A stretch of 64,000 bases of DNA from Sphingobacteriales bacterium (GTDB lineage Bacteria > Bacteroidota > Bacteroidia > Chitinophagales > UBA2359), in contig JADKCK010000015.1 of assembly GCA_016718845.1 (NCBI GenBank), positions 1 to 64,000 on the forward strand. The letters run 5' to 3'. Each line of letters opens with the position of its first letter. The first letter of the stretch is position 1. A program made the position numbers and the translations under genes. The notes beneath the pieces were generated by a model. That model had not been told where the DNA came from and made no database searches. It saw nothing but the letters and a program-made list of their open reading frames with translations. This document shows positions 18,070 through 28,317 of this stretch, piece after piece.

Positions 18070-18530
18070 AGGTTCTTAGCTCCATAGGAGCTCAATATGG
18101 GTAGAAAGAGGGTAAATACGGGTATTTTCGCTCCGTAGGAGTGATATATGGTTTATATCTTGCCTAAAAACGCTTGGCAACGTTGAAAATACGACCGTCT
18201 TATCTTATGCCATCAAAAATTACGCTGCTAAACCGAGCTAAAAATGCGGACATCTACGCCCAAAGCTACCCATATTTCACTCCTACGGAGCGGAAAATGC
18301 GGTCATCTACGCCCAAAGCTACCCATATTTCACTCCTACGGAGCGGAAAATGCGGTCATCTACGCCCAAAGCTACCCATGTTTCACTCCTACGGAGCGGA
18401 AAATGCGGTCATCTACGCCCAAAGCTACCCATATTTCACTCCTACGGAGCGGAAATGCGGTCATCTACGCCCAAAGCTACCCATATTACGCTCCTAACGG
18501 AGCGGAAAATGCGGTCATCTACGCCCAAAG
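18070..18530. repeat. 53-bp tandem repeat array with flanking related copies
   Basis: Six units begin at 18244, 18297, 18350, 18403, 18455 and 18509 (spacing 53, 53, 53, 52, 54). Consensus elements are ATGCGGTCATCTACGCCCAA, AGCTACCCATATTTCACTCC and TACGGAGCGGAAA. The 52 and 54 spacings are single-base indels. Upstream (18080-18150) two diverged copies contain GCTCC(A/G)TAGGAG plus ATATGG. Because 53 is not a multiple of three, overlapping frames stay open and give spurious repetitive peptides. Together with 18003-18070 this fills the gap between genes; I see no gene in it. Confidence 0.85.
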
Positions 18531-18614
18531 CCTAAACGCCAATGGACTGCGCTTGGCACAAACTAAAATGGTAGTACAACACTAAACAAATAACATTTGC
18601 TCTATGCAAAAGCA

Positions 18615-18654
18615 AAAAAGTGGCTGCCTCGTAAGTACGAGGCAGCCACTTTTT
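18615..18654. terminator. Terminator of the giant secreted-protein gene
   Basis: Arms AAAAAGTGGCTGCCTCGTA (18615-18633) and its complement (18636-18654), with A/T runs outside, 22 bp beyond the minus-strand stop at 18676. Confidence 0.85.
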
Positions 18655-18675
18655 GTTAGTCCAATTACTTGGGTT

Positions 18676-21600
18676 TTATCGCATCAAATCAAGTTTATAG
18701 GTTTTTACCTCGTTATTTGCGCTTATCATCTTCACCAAATACACACCTGCTGTTAGATTATTAGCATTTAGATTTATTTGGTAAGTTTCGTTAGTTTGAG
18801 CAAAGCCATTAAACAGTTCGGCAATTTGTTTGCCTGTAATGTCGTACAATAGCACTTGGGTGGGGCTGCTTTGTGGTACGCCAAAGCTAATGTTGGTGCT
18901 GTTGCTAAACGGATTAGGCTGTGCCGTAATAAATCCGTTTAGGTTTGTTGCGTCGTCTTTATAGTTACAGCTAATTACTTGCAAGTAAAACGACACGTTT
19001 TCGGTACAGCCATATTGGTCGGTAACGGCGGCGGTGTAGGTGCCTGTATAGGCTGTAGATGGCACATTAACACCCACATAAAAACTATTAGAGCTTGTAC
19101 CGTTTGGTCCTGTCCAGTGTACGCTTTCGGCATCGTTATCATCGTTATCTGCCTGAAACTCTATAAAGTCGTACCTACAAATACGGTAGTTCGAGCCGCC
19201 TACATTCCACGCATCGCCACCTACATTAATATAAGCATGTACTTGGTTTACCCACACATTTAACACTTCGGTATCTGTACAGCCAAGGCTGTTGGTTGCT
19301 GTTACTGTCCAATCGCCTTCGTAATTGTTGGTGGCATTGGGGTAGCTTGGGTTTGTTTGGGTAGATGTGTTGCTGTTTGGACCCGCCCATTGTATGCTGC
19401 TTATGCTGCCTGTTGTTGGGTTGGCGGTTAGTTGTAGGGCAGCTCCATCGCAAACAACCTCGTTATAATAAGGGGCAATGGTAATAGTGCTAACCACCAC
19501 ATTGGTAGTAGCGGTGGCGGTTGTGCCGCTTGCTGTTGTTACCGTTACGGTATATACTCCTGCACGGGCGGCTGTCATAGCTGTTCGGGTGGGGTTTTGT
19601 GTTGTAGCCGTAAAACTTGCGGGTCCGCTCCAAGCATAACTAACCCCACCTGTTGCCGACAATTGTAGGGTAGTACCTGCACAAACGGGGCTGTTGCTAG
19701 TGGCTGTGGCTACAACCGTACTAACTGTTACGGCAGTGCTTGCTGTTGCGGTGCAACCTATGGCATTGCTAACCGTTACGGTATAAGCGCCGCTTGCGGC
19801 AGCGGTGGCATTGCTAATACTTGGGTTTTGGGCAGATGAGGTAAAGCCGTTTGCACCACTCCAAGCATAAGTTGTTCCGCCTGTGGCTGTTAAATTAACC
19901 ATTCCGCCAACAGATACGGGGCTGTTACTGCCTGCTGTTGCGCTTACGGTACTAAGGGTTACACTGGTAGTAGCTGTTGCGGTACAGCCATTAGTAGCCG
20001 TTACGGTTACGGTATAAGTGCCTGCTTTGGCAGCCGACAAAGCCGTAATGCTTGGGTTTTGGTCAGACGAAGTAAAGCCATTTGCACCTGCCCACAAGTA
20101 AGTTCCGCCGCCTGTGGCACTTAGTGCTACTGTGCCACCTGCACATGCTGCACCACTGTTGCTGGCACTTGCTGTGGCACTATTAACCGTTACGGTTGTT
20201 GTTGCGGTAGCTGTACATCCGCCAGCCACCGTAACCGTTACTGTATAAGTACCTGCCATAGCTGTGGTGGCATTGCTGCGTGTTGGGTTTTGGGCAGATG
20301 AAGTAAAACCACTAGGTCCTGCCCACGAATAACTATTTCCGCCGCTTGCTGTTAGGGCAATACTACCGCCAACACAAACGGCTCCGTTGTTACCTGCCGT
20401 TACCGAGTTAGTACCCACCGACACCGTAGTAGTGGCAATAGCCGCACAAGTACCAGGCGATGTTACGGTTACGGTATAAACACCCGACATTGCCGCTGTT
20501 GCATTGCTAACAGTGGGGTTTTGGGCAGATGAAGTGTATCCGTTTGGACCCGCCCAAGCGTAAGTTAATACCGCTTGGCAGCTAATATCATCAATAGCAA
20601 AGTTATTACCCGATGTGCCAGCCGTTTCGTTGTTGGCAATGGCTATTACCACCGATGTAGCCGAACCAGAGTTAAACGTTACCGACATGGGTATCCATAC
20701 ACAAGGCGTAGTGCCTAAATTGTATTCGTTGCCTACCTGCACGCCATTCACACTAAAAAATAATCGGGGCGAAACGCCATTGTACACATTTTGTGCATAA
20801 GCCGACAGTTGGTAAGTGGTATTAGGCGTAACACTAATGGTTTGATACCACACACGTAAACCTGCTGTAGGCGAGCCGTCGGCAACTAACATATTACCGC
20901 TTCCGCCATAACCTGTGCAATTAGAGAAAAAGTTGTACCACGAACTAGGATTGGTAACAACACCATATTGTCCAGCATTACTTCGGGTATTAGCAAATGT
21001 ATACCCCGAGCTAAAACCAGTGTTACCCGATGTAAACGTGCCATTTACCACCAAATTACCACTGCCCGATGCTGTTGCCGTAAGGTTAAAACTACCGCCT
21101 ACACAAGCGGGGCTGCTGTTGCTTGCCGTTACGGTAATATTGCCGCCCACCGTTGCCGATGTGCTTGCTGTTGCTGTACAACCATTGGCAGCCGTTACCG
21201 TTACGGTATAAGCGCCTACATTAGCCGCACCAAAGTTGCTAATACTTGGGTTTTGGGCAGATGAGGTAAACCCATTGGCTCCTGTCCAGGCGTAAGTTGT
21301 TCCGCCAGTGGCTGTTAAGTTTAGGGTATTGCCTGCACAAATAGGGCTGTTACTAGCGGCAGTTGCGGTTGCTGTATTTACACTTACATTAGTTGTTGCT
21401 GTTGCCGTGCATCCGCCAGCGGCTGTAACCGTAACCGTATAAGTGCCTGCCATAGCTGTGGTGGCATTACTGCGTGTTGGGTTTTGGGCAGATGAGGTAA
21501 AGCTACTTGGTCCTGCCCAAACATAGCTTGTTCCGCCATTGGCACTTAGGTTAATAACACTGCCTGCACAAACAGGGCTGTTGTTGCTTGCTGTGGCAGT

Positions 21601-24600
21601 TACCCCACCAACACTTACGTTTGCAGTAGCCGTTGCAGTACAACCTGTTGTGGGTGTTACGGTTACGGTATATATGCCACTTGCCGCTACTGTTGCATTG
21701 CTAATACTTGGGTTTTGGGCAGATGAAGCAAAACCGTTGGGACCACTCCAAGCATAACTATTAGCCACTTTGCACACAATTTCATCTATAGCAAAATCGT
21801 TACCGCTGGCTGACGTGTTTTTATCCACAATAGCAATACTAACCGATGTATTACTACCCGAATTAAAAGTAGTGCTAATTAGTTGCCATTGGCAGTTGGT
21901 GGTACTTAAAGTAGTTTCGGTGCCTATTAGTACATTATTTAGCGCAAATTGTAGGCGTGCAGGGCTAGTATTGCTAATACTTGCTGCAAACATCGATAAT
22001 TCGTAGGTGGTATTAGGCACTACCGTAATGGTTCGATACCACACGCGTTTATTAGCCGTTGTAGCGCCGTCGGCAACTAACATATTGCCGCCACCATTAT
22101 AATCCGAGCAAACCGCTGCCCATGATGCCCATGTATTGGGGTTACTAACCACGCCATACTGTTGGTTTGTAGTGGGTGCACTTGCTTTGTAGGTATAATC
22201 GCTACTAAAACCAGTGTTGCCCGATGCAAAATTATTGTTGCTTACCAAATTAGTGCCACCCGTTGTTGTTACTGCCAAATTTACAACCGAGCCAGTACAA
22301 ACATTGCTTGGTGCGTTTATTGTTGCCGTAATGCTGTTGCCAACGGTTACTACTGTGGTAGCCGTTGAGGTACAACCGTTATTGCTAACCGTAACGGTAT
22401 AAGTACCTGCATTGGCGGTGCTAATGTTACTAATGCTTGGGTTTTGAGCAGATGAAGTAAACCCGTTTGCACCTGCCCACGCATAGCTTGTACCGCCACT
22501 TGCCGTTAGGTTTAAGGTAGAGCCTGCACAACCCGAGCTATTACTTGCCGATGCCGTTACTGTCACTACCGTTACATTAACGGTAGCCGTAGCCGTACAA
22601 CTGCCCGATGTAACCGTTACCGTATAAACACCCGCTTTGGCAGCCGTTGCATTGGTAATACTTGGATTTTGTAAGGTAGAGGTAAAGCTATTTGGACCCG
22701 ACCAAGCATAACTTGTACCACCGCTTGTTGAGCTTAAATTAATGCTACTGCCTCTACATACAGGGCTGTTAGCCGTAGCCGTGGCACTAAACTGCCCTAC
22801 TGTAATACTTGTCGATGAGGTAGCCGTACAGCCATTGGCAGCCGTAACCGTTACGGTATAAGTGCCGCTATTAGCCGTTGTTGCATTGGCAATACTTACT
22901 ACCCTAAGTGTAGAAGTAAAACTATTGGGTCCTGTCCATGCATAAGTCGAGCCAGTACCTTGGTCGGGGGTGCCTAATGTAAGCGTGCTATTGGTGCAAA
23001 TAGGACTGTTGCTAGTAGCCGCTGCCGTAACTGTACCTACACCTAAATTAGTAGTAGCCGTAGCCACGCATCCTGCCGAGTTAGTTACAGTAACCGTATA
23101 AACACCCGCATTAATACTTTGTGCATTGCTTATGGTGTTGGTTTGTATGTTGGCGGTATAGCTGTTTGGTCCACTCCATGCGTAGGTACTTGGAGTGCCA
23201 TTGCTGGTAGCCGTAATGGTAACATTGCTTCCTTGGCAAACAGGTCCCGAATTACTAGCACTTGCCGTAGGTGTAATCATAGTGGCTATAGTGGTGGCTG
23301 TTGCCGTACAAGCGTTGCCTGCAGCCGTAACCGTTACGGTATAAATACCCGTTTGTGGGGTGTTAATAGCCGCAATACTTGGGTTTTGGACAGATGAAGT
23401 AAAACCGCTAGGCCCCGACCAAGCATAAGTACCACCGCCCGATGCACTTAAATTTAACGTGTTACCTTTACAAACAGGGCTGTTGGTGCTAGCCGATACT
23501 GCGATATTGCCCACCGTTACACTAACCACCGATGTAGCCGTGCAGCCATTAGTGGCGGTAACTGTTAGGGTATAGTTGCCACCATTAGCTGTTGTTGCAT
23601 TTAGTATGTTAGGGTTTTGGGCAGATGAAGTAAAACCGTTTGGACCCGCCCAAGCGTAGGTGCCTGTGCCTGTTGCACTTAATAAAATAGAGCCATTAGT
23701 ACAAACAGGGCTATTGCTGCTTGCCACTGCCGATGCTGACCCAATAACCACATTTGTGGTAGCAGTAGCACTACAGCCCGTTGCTGTTGCCGTAACTGTT
23801 ACCGTATAAACACCTACTTGTAAAGCTTGTGCATTATTTATAATTGGGTTTTGTAGATTGCTGGTAAAACCGTTTGCACCACTCCAAACATAAGTTACGC
23901 CTGTTGTAGTGCTGCTACCATTAAGGGTAACGGTACCACCTTGGCACACTGCTCCCGAATTGCTTGCCGATGCAGTAGTAGCCGTATTTAATATTACTTT
24001 GGTGGTAGCCGTTGCGGTACAACCATTGGCGTTTGTTACCGTAACCATATAAGTGCCTGCTTTTGCAGTATTGGCATTGTTAACAGTTGGGTTTTGTATA
24101 GCAGATGTAAAACTATTTGGTCCGCTCCATGCATAACCACTTCCGCCGCTTGACGATAAATTGATGGTTGCACCCGGGCAAAGAGGACCATTATTTGCAG
24201 CCGTTGCCGTTACCGTACTAATACTAACAACAGTAGTAGCGGTTGCGGTACAGCCATTGGCATCTGTTACGGTTACGGTATAAGTGCCAGCTTTGGCGGC
24301 TGTGGCATTGGTTATACTTGGGTTTTGTATTGCAGATGTAAAACTGCTGGGTCCTGCCCACGCATAAGTTGTGCCGCCACTTGCTGTAAGGGTAATAGTG
24401 CTACCCAAACAAGGCGTATTGCTACTTGCTGTAGCTGTTGGTCCGCCCAACGATAGGGTAGTAGTAGCCGTTGCGGTACAGCCTGTGCTGTTGCTAACCG
24501 TTACGGTATAGGTGCCTACTTTAACACTTGTAACACTCGTTACTACAGGGTTTTGGGCAGATGAAGTAAAGCCATTGGGACCACTCCAGGCATAGGTAGT

Positions 24601-27600
24601 GCCACCACTTGCCGATAAAGTAGCATTGGCATTTAAACAAACAGGCGAGCTATTACTTGCCAATGCACTTACTGCATTAACACTTACCACCGTATTAGCG
24701 GTTGCTGTACATGTTGTGCCACCATTAGTACCTGTAACCGTTACGGTATAAATACCAGTGTTTGCCGATGTTACATTACTAATACTTGGGTTTTGGGCAG
24801 ATGAAGTAAAACCATTGGGTCCCGACCAAGCATAACTACTACCGCCACTTGATGATAAGTTGAGGGCAACACCATTGCACAGTGGGCTATTGCTATTTGC
24901 GGTAGCCAACAAACCTAATGCAGTAACATTAAACGAGCCAGTATTGCTGCATCCGCTTTGTGTAACCGTTACCGTGTAATTGCCTATTTGTGTAACATTA
25001 ATGGTTTGTGTACTTGCCCCTGTCGACCATAAATAGGTTTTATTTGTACCCGCACCTGCATCTAAAATAGGCGCTCCGCAACCTGTTTGTATATTGGCAA
25101 TTGTAGCCAACGGAGCAGCATTAAGGGTAAGTGTAACGGGTGTTTTAGTACTTTCGCATCCACCTGCATTTACCTGCGATACATAGTAGGTATAATTACC
25201 TGCTGTGGCAACAGTAGGCGTGAAAGTAGTAGCACTGCTAGCAGCTTGTGCTACAGTAGTTGTTGAGTTAGGTCCATACCAGATATATTGATTGCCTACT
25301 GTACCCGAGGCAGTAAGTGTGGTATTGCCACCTGAGCAAATTGTTTTGTTGCTGGCTGTGGGTGGCGTAACGGCTCCGTAGATGGTAAAAGGGGTAGACG
25401 TACCTATGTTACAAGCCCGCTCAAAACTTGGGAAAGTAACCTCGGCAACGCCTGGATAAACAACCGTTACTGTTACTGTAAAAGTAGCCGTTAATGCACC
25501 GCTACTGCTGTATACCCAAAAGCAAAACCCTAGTGCGGGGTCAAAACCAGTAAGTTGGCTTTGGGTAAAGGTAAAAGTACCTACGCCACCATTGCCATTG
25601 CTGTTAAGTGGGTTGTTGGTTAAATAACGTGGTGTGGTGCTACTACAGTTGTTAGCTGGGTGAAAATCGAAATTTAAATTAGTTTGATTTGTAGAGGTGA
25701 CATTAATACTAACTGTAAAAGTAGGGGCTGGACGTGGATTACACACATCGGAGGTAGGCACACCTGCCAATGCACCTGTATTGTATCGGTGGGCGGCATT
25801 ACCATTAAAAGTACCGTTGACGGTAGTGCCTGTGTTGTCGGTTAAGGTTACACTGGCTATTGCAGCTTTGGGACGGCGCGACACAAAGGGTGTCATGTAG
25901 TAAGTGCCAGGCGACAAAGAGCAATTATTGGTGAAGTTATAGGTAGCTGTTGTACCATTGCTGGTGGTAGAATTGCTAATTTGTGCTGCTTTTTGCGTAG
26001 CAGTTAAGGCATTAAAAGCGGTTTCGGCGGCGGCATAATTGGCAAAAGGGGCAGTTGTACGCCACCAAGCAACTACCTGATTACAGGTATCAATAGCAAT
26101 GTTATTGCTGGTAAAGTTGGCTGTTTCGTTACAACACAAAGCATTGTCGGGCAATGAAACCGTACCTGGACGAGGCACTACATTAACCGTTACTTGTCGG
26201 CGACAAGCAGGTGCATGAAATTCGTTGACATCTTCTATCCAAAAATCTTGTAAACCAATTAAGTTGGTGTTTAGTTGCCCTGCAGCTGTGCCTGCTGTAG
26301 GTGTAAACGAACTGCCTGTAAATAAAGGTGTAGTACTGCTACCAGTGGCTTCGGCAAACCATTTGTAGCAACCATTTTTGGCAGTAAAAGTAGGAGGCGG
26401 GTCGCCCACGCAAATTTCTTTGTAGGGTGATTCTGCATTATTAAGCACTGTGCTGTTAAAATCGCGGGTTACATCGGGGTAACAAAGATAACTTCGGCAG
26501 TTAAGTAATACATCGTTTATTTTTCGATACTGGCAAGGTGTAAAAGCGTTACGACAACTACCGATTTGGTTGTAACTCATGTAGTTTTTTTCGAGTATCG
26601 TTGACACACCCGTTGTTATATCTACCCCCGACGCAGGGTTGATGGTTAGGCTTGCTCCGCTGTTTACGCAACTGTAGCCAGTTTCGTTAAAATCGCAGGT
26701 GTTAGGCGACGATACAAAACAACTACCACCGCCACACGATGCAGGGCAAGTAGTGGCAAAGTTGGGGTCGGGCCAGGTGTCGCAAATACCATCGCCTTTG
26801 GTTAGGCACTCGCAGTTGTTAAGGGGATCGCCGGGCACACCATTGGCATCACCGCCACTGTTAAGGCTGGGTAAGTTTCGGTGTGTATGAAATAAGCCAA
26901 AATAGTGACCTAACTCGTGTGCTACAATTGGACCACCAACAGCGGCATAGCGCATAATGGCAAAATCGCGGCTAGGTGGATAATTAGCATAACCCAAATA
27001 GCCACAGCAGTCGTGGTCGCCGGCTAAACCGCCTACAAAATAAAGTGTTAAAACATTAGGTGTATCGTAAGCAGCCGATTGTGTTTCGTCGTTAGTAGCA
27101 TTTTCGGGGTCGCTGGTGCTACTATAAAAATTATACAAATCTGGGTTGTTTACCCTTTGTCGGGTTTTACACTCATAAAATTCTATTTGAGCATATTGAT
27201 AAACTGCATTTAAGTTGGCAATCATGGCATTTAAATCGGCATCGGGCAGTTGAGCAAAGCCTGTGCCGCCTATATAATTGGCACCTGTCCAGGCGGTGTT
27301 TTCAAAAACTACAATGGCAATGGGTACTTTGTAATTGCCGCAACTGCTGTTCGGTAATGCAGGGTTATTACAAGCTGCATCGCGGTTCGAGGGTAAACCC
27401 GAGGTGGGGCTCCAACAGTTGGTACCATAACCATTGCTTACCTGACTACAGGCTGCACGGCTAGCATCGGCATTTACTGTTTCATCATTTTCGGGGGTGG
27501 CACACATAAACCCATCAAATTGATGATTGTTTATTTGCTGCTGAACCGCCTGGAAATGGGCTTCGAGGTTAGATTTTTTAGTTTCGGGTACACGTGTTTG

Positions 27601-27672
27601 TGCTAATGCCGTACTGCCTAAAAAGACAATAGCTAGCAATAGCACAATTGATTGATTGATTGTTTTGTTCAT
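18676..27672 (-). CDS. Giant secreted M43 (pappalysin-type) metalloprotease with about 21 Ig-like repeats and T9SS sorting tail, 2998 aa
   Basis: Signal peptide MNKTINQSIVLLLAIVFLGS...ALA (1-24). The M43 domain is about residues 70-390, with zinc motif HELGHYFGLFH near 251-261 and Met-turn KNYMSYNQIGS. Further Cys-rich and sandwich segments follow. From about residue 770 to 2880 come roughly 21 repeats of 75-80 residues. Their core is SPVC-G, L-L-A-GG, YAWSGPNGFTSSAQNP and G-YTVTV-GCTATATT, and each usually keeps two Cys for an internal disulfide. Two repeats are split by a 130-residue module (FTSGNTGFSSGYTF...FAIDDISC). The tail NPFSNSTNISFGVP...TYKLDLMR is a T9SS type-A domain, so the protein is exported across the outer membrane and probably surface-attached. 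The frame is intact over 9 kb. Likely roles: adhesion or prey/matrix proteolysis; substrate unknown. Confidence 0.9.
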   Translation of the reverse strand: MNKTINQSIVLLLAIVFLGSTALAQTRVPETKKSNLEAHFQAVQQQINNHQFDGFMCATPENDETVNADASRAACSQVSNGYGTNCWSPTSGLPSNRDAACNNPALPNSSCGNYKVPIAIVVFENTAWTGANYIGGTGFAQLPDADLNAMIANLNAVYQYAQIEFYECKTRQRVNNPDLYNFYSSTSDPENATNDETQSAAYDTPNVLTLYFVGGLAGDHDCCGYLGYANYPPSRDFAIMRYAAVGGPIVAHELGHYFGLFHTHRNLPSLNSGGDANGVPGDPLNNCECLTKGDGICDTWPDPNFATTCPASCGGGSCFVSSPNTCDFNETGYSCVNSGASLTINPASGVDITTGVSTILEKNYMSYNQIGSCRNAFTPCQYRKINDVLLNCRSYLCYPDVTRDFNSTVLNNAESPYKEICVGDPPPTFTAKNGCYKWFAEATGSSTTPLFTGSSFTPTAGTAAGQLNTNLIGLQDFWIEDVNEFHAPACRRQVTVNVVPRPGTVSLPDNALCCNETANFTSNNIAIDTCNQVVAWWRTTAPFANYAAAETAFNALTATQKAAQISNSTTSNGTTATYNFTNNCSLSPGTYYMTPFVSRRPKAAIASVTLTDNTGTTVNGTFNGNAAHRYNTGALAGVPTSDVCNPRPAPTFTVSINVTSTNQTNLNFDFHPANNCSSTTPRYLTNNPLNSNGNGGVGTFTFTQSQLTGFDPALGFCFWVYSSSGALTATFTVTVTVVYPGVAEVTFPSFERACNIGTSTPFTIYGAVTPPTASNKTICSGGNTTLTASGTVGNQYIWYGPNSTTTVAQAASSATTFTPTVATAGNYTYYVSQVNAGGCESTKTPVTLTLNAAPLATIANIQTGCGAPILDAGAGTNKTYLWSTGASTQTINVTQIGNYTVTVTQSGCSNTGSFNVTALGLLATANSNSPLCNGVALNLSSSGGSSYAWSGPNGFTSSAQNPSISNVTSANTGIYTVTVTGTNGGTTCTATANTVVSVNAVSALASNSSPVCLNANATLSASGGTTYAWSGPNGFTSSAQNPVVTSVTSVKVGTYTVTVSNSTGCTATATTTLSLGGPTATASSNTPCLGSTITLTASGGTTYAWAGPSSFTSAIQNPSITNATAAKAGTYTVTVTDANGCTATATTVVSISTVTATAANNGPLCPGATINLSSSGGSGYAWSGPNSFTSAIQNPTVNNANTAKAGTYMVTVTNANGCTATATTKVILNTATTASASNSGAVCQGGTVTLNGSSTTTGVTYVWSGANGFTSNLQNPIINNAQALQVGVYTVTVTATATGCSATATTNVVIGSASAVASSNSPVCTNGSILLSATGTGTYAWAGPNGFTSSAQNPNILNATTANGGNYTLTVTATNGCTATSVVSVTVGNIAVSASTNSPVCKGNTLNLSASGGGTYAWSGPSGFTSSVQNPSIAAINTPQTGIYTVTVTAAGNACTATATTIATMITPTASASNSGPVCQGSNVTITATSNGTPSTYAWSGPNSYTANIQTNTISNAQSINAGVYTVTVTNSAGCVATATTNLGVGTVTAAATSNSPICTNSTLTLGTPDQGTGSTYAWTGPNSFTSTLRVVSIANATTANSGTYTVTVTAANGCTATSSTSITVGQFSATATANSPVCRGSSINLSSTSGGTSYAWSGPNSFTSTLQNPSITNATAAKAGVYTVTVTSGSCTATATVNVTVVTVTASASNSSGCAGSTLNLTASGGTSYAWAGANGFTSSAQNPSISNISTANAGTYTVTVSNNGCTSTATTVVTVGNSITATINAPSNVCTGSVVNLAVTTTGGTNLVSNNNFASGNTGFSSDYTYKASAPTTNQQYGVVSNPNTWASWAAVCSDYNGGGNMLVADGATTANKRVWYRTITVVPNTTYELSMFAASISNTSPARLQFALNNVLIGTETTLSTTNCQWQLISTTFNSGSNTSVSIAIVDKNTSASGNDFAIDEIVCKVANSYAWSGPNGFASSAQNPSISNATVAASGIYTVTVTPTTGCTATATANVSVGGVTATASNNSPVCAGSVINLSANGGTSYVWAGPSSFTSSAQNPTRSNATTAMAGTYTVTVTAAGGCTATATTNVSVNTATATAASNSPICAGNTLNLTATGGTTYAWTGANGFTSSAQNPSISNFGAANVGAYTVTVTAANGCTATASTSATVGGNITVTASNSSPACVGGSFNLTATASGSGNLVVNGTFTSGNTGFSSGYTFANTRSNAGQYGVVTNPSSWYNFFSNCTGYGGSGNMLVADGSPTAGLRVWYQTISVTPNTTYQLSAYAQNVYNGVSPRLFFSVNGVQVGNEYNLGTTPCVWIPMSVTFNSGSATSVVIAIANNETAGTSGNNFAIDDISCQAVLTYAWAGPNGYTSSAQNPTVSNATAAMSGVYTVTVTSPGTCAAIATTTVSVGTNSVTAGNNGAVCVGGSIALTASGGNSYSWAGPSGFTSSAQNPTRSNATTAMAGTYTVTVTVAGGCTATATTTVTVNSATASASNSGAACAGGTVALSATGGGTYLWAGANGFTSSDQNPSITALSAAKAGTYTVTVTATNGCTATATTSVTLSTVSATAGSNSPVSVGGMVNLTATGGTTYAWSGANGFTSSAQNPSISNATAAASGAYTVTVSNAIGCTATASTAVTVSTVVATATSNSPVCAGTTLQLSATGGVSYAWSGPASFTATTQNPTRTAMTAARAGVYTVTVTTASGTTATATTNVVVSTITIAPYYNEVVCDGAALQLTANPTTGSISSIQWAGPNSNTSTQTNPSYPNATNNYEGDWTVTATNSLGCTDTEVLNVWVNQVHAYINVGGDAWNVGGSNYRICRYDFIEFQADNDDNDAESVHWTGPNGTSSNSFYVGVNVPSTAYTGTYTAAVTDQYGCTENVSFYLQVISCNYKDDATNLNGFITAQPNPFSNSTNISFGVPQSSPTQVLLYDITGKQIAELFNGFAQTNETYQINLNANNLTAGVYLVKMISANNEVKTYKLDLMR

Positions 27673-28260
27673 AAAAAAAATGGAATAGGTTGGTAAGATT
27701 TTTTTAGGTATATATTAAAATTAAGTGTTATATGTTGATAAGCTACCAAGTATAGATAATTTAAATTAAATAGTATAAAATGTATGCTTTTAAATGCGTA
27801 TGCGAGTATATAAAGAACAATAGTAAGCGCATTTAGTTTAAGTTTCAAGCAATAGTTTCTCTTTTTACAAAACGATTACAAAATACGGCTAATAGTTGCT
27901 TTTCAATACTCATTTGGAGCTATAAAGTTACAAACTTGCGTAGCACATAAATTAGGCAGGTGCGTAGGTGGGTTGCAAAAGTAGGGATAACGATAGTAAA
28001 AAACAAGGGATTATGCAAGTAATCTTACGCGTTCAAAAAGAGGATTAGTAGATTGAAGGGTTTAGTAAATTATAAGAGATAAATAATTTTTTAGTGTTAA
28101 ATGGCAAGAAATACGAAATTGAGGATTGTTTAAACAAAAAAAAGCCATTTTTTTCGCAAAAAAACATTTCTTGCGAACTATTTTAGGGTTTGTGTGTTAT
28201 GTACTGTGTTTGTTTTCATGGTTTTGTTTTATAGTGGTTAAAGAATGTAATGAAAAAGTA
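27673..28260. other. Upstream region of the giant gene, no gene seen
   Basis: About 590 bp of strongly AT-rich DNA between the giant gene's start and the rmlA terminator, presumably holding the giant gene's promoter and leader on the minus strand. A 67-codon plus-strand frame at 28126-28329 runs through the terminator into the 3' end of rmlA and is not credible. Confidence 0.5.
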
Positions 28261-28288
28261 AGCCCAGCCAACGTAAGTCGGCTGGGCT
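28261..28288. terminator. Terminator of rmlA
   Basis: AGCCCAGCC/GGCTGGGCT stem with a 10-base loop, 30 bp beyond the rmlA stop. Read on the minus strand it is followed by TTACTTTTTCATT. Confidence 0.75.
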
Positions 28289-28317
28289 ATACTGATTTTG
28301 GGAGCTTGTATGGGTAT

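Noticed and set aside
18240..18530. Possible CRISPR array
   Set aside because: Units repeat over their whole 53 bp with no unique spacers, and no cas gene is present.
18174..18585. Three overlapping repetitive frames (about 60-113 codons)
   Set aside because: Produced by the 53-bp tandem repeat in all three frames; no ribosome site or family resemblance.
18979..26890. Many plus-strand frames inside the giant gene
   Set aside because: They are antisense shadows of the Thr/Val/Ala-rich repeats; the minus-strand frame is intact and has clear domains.
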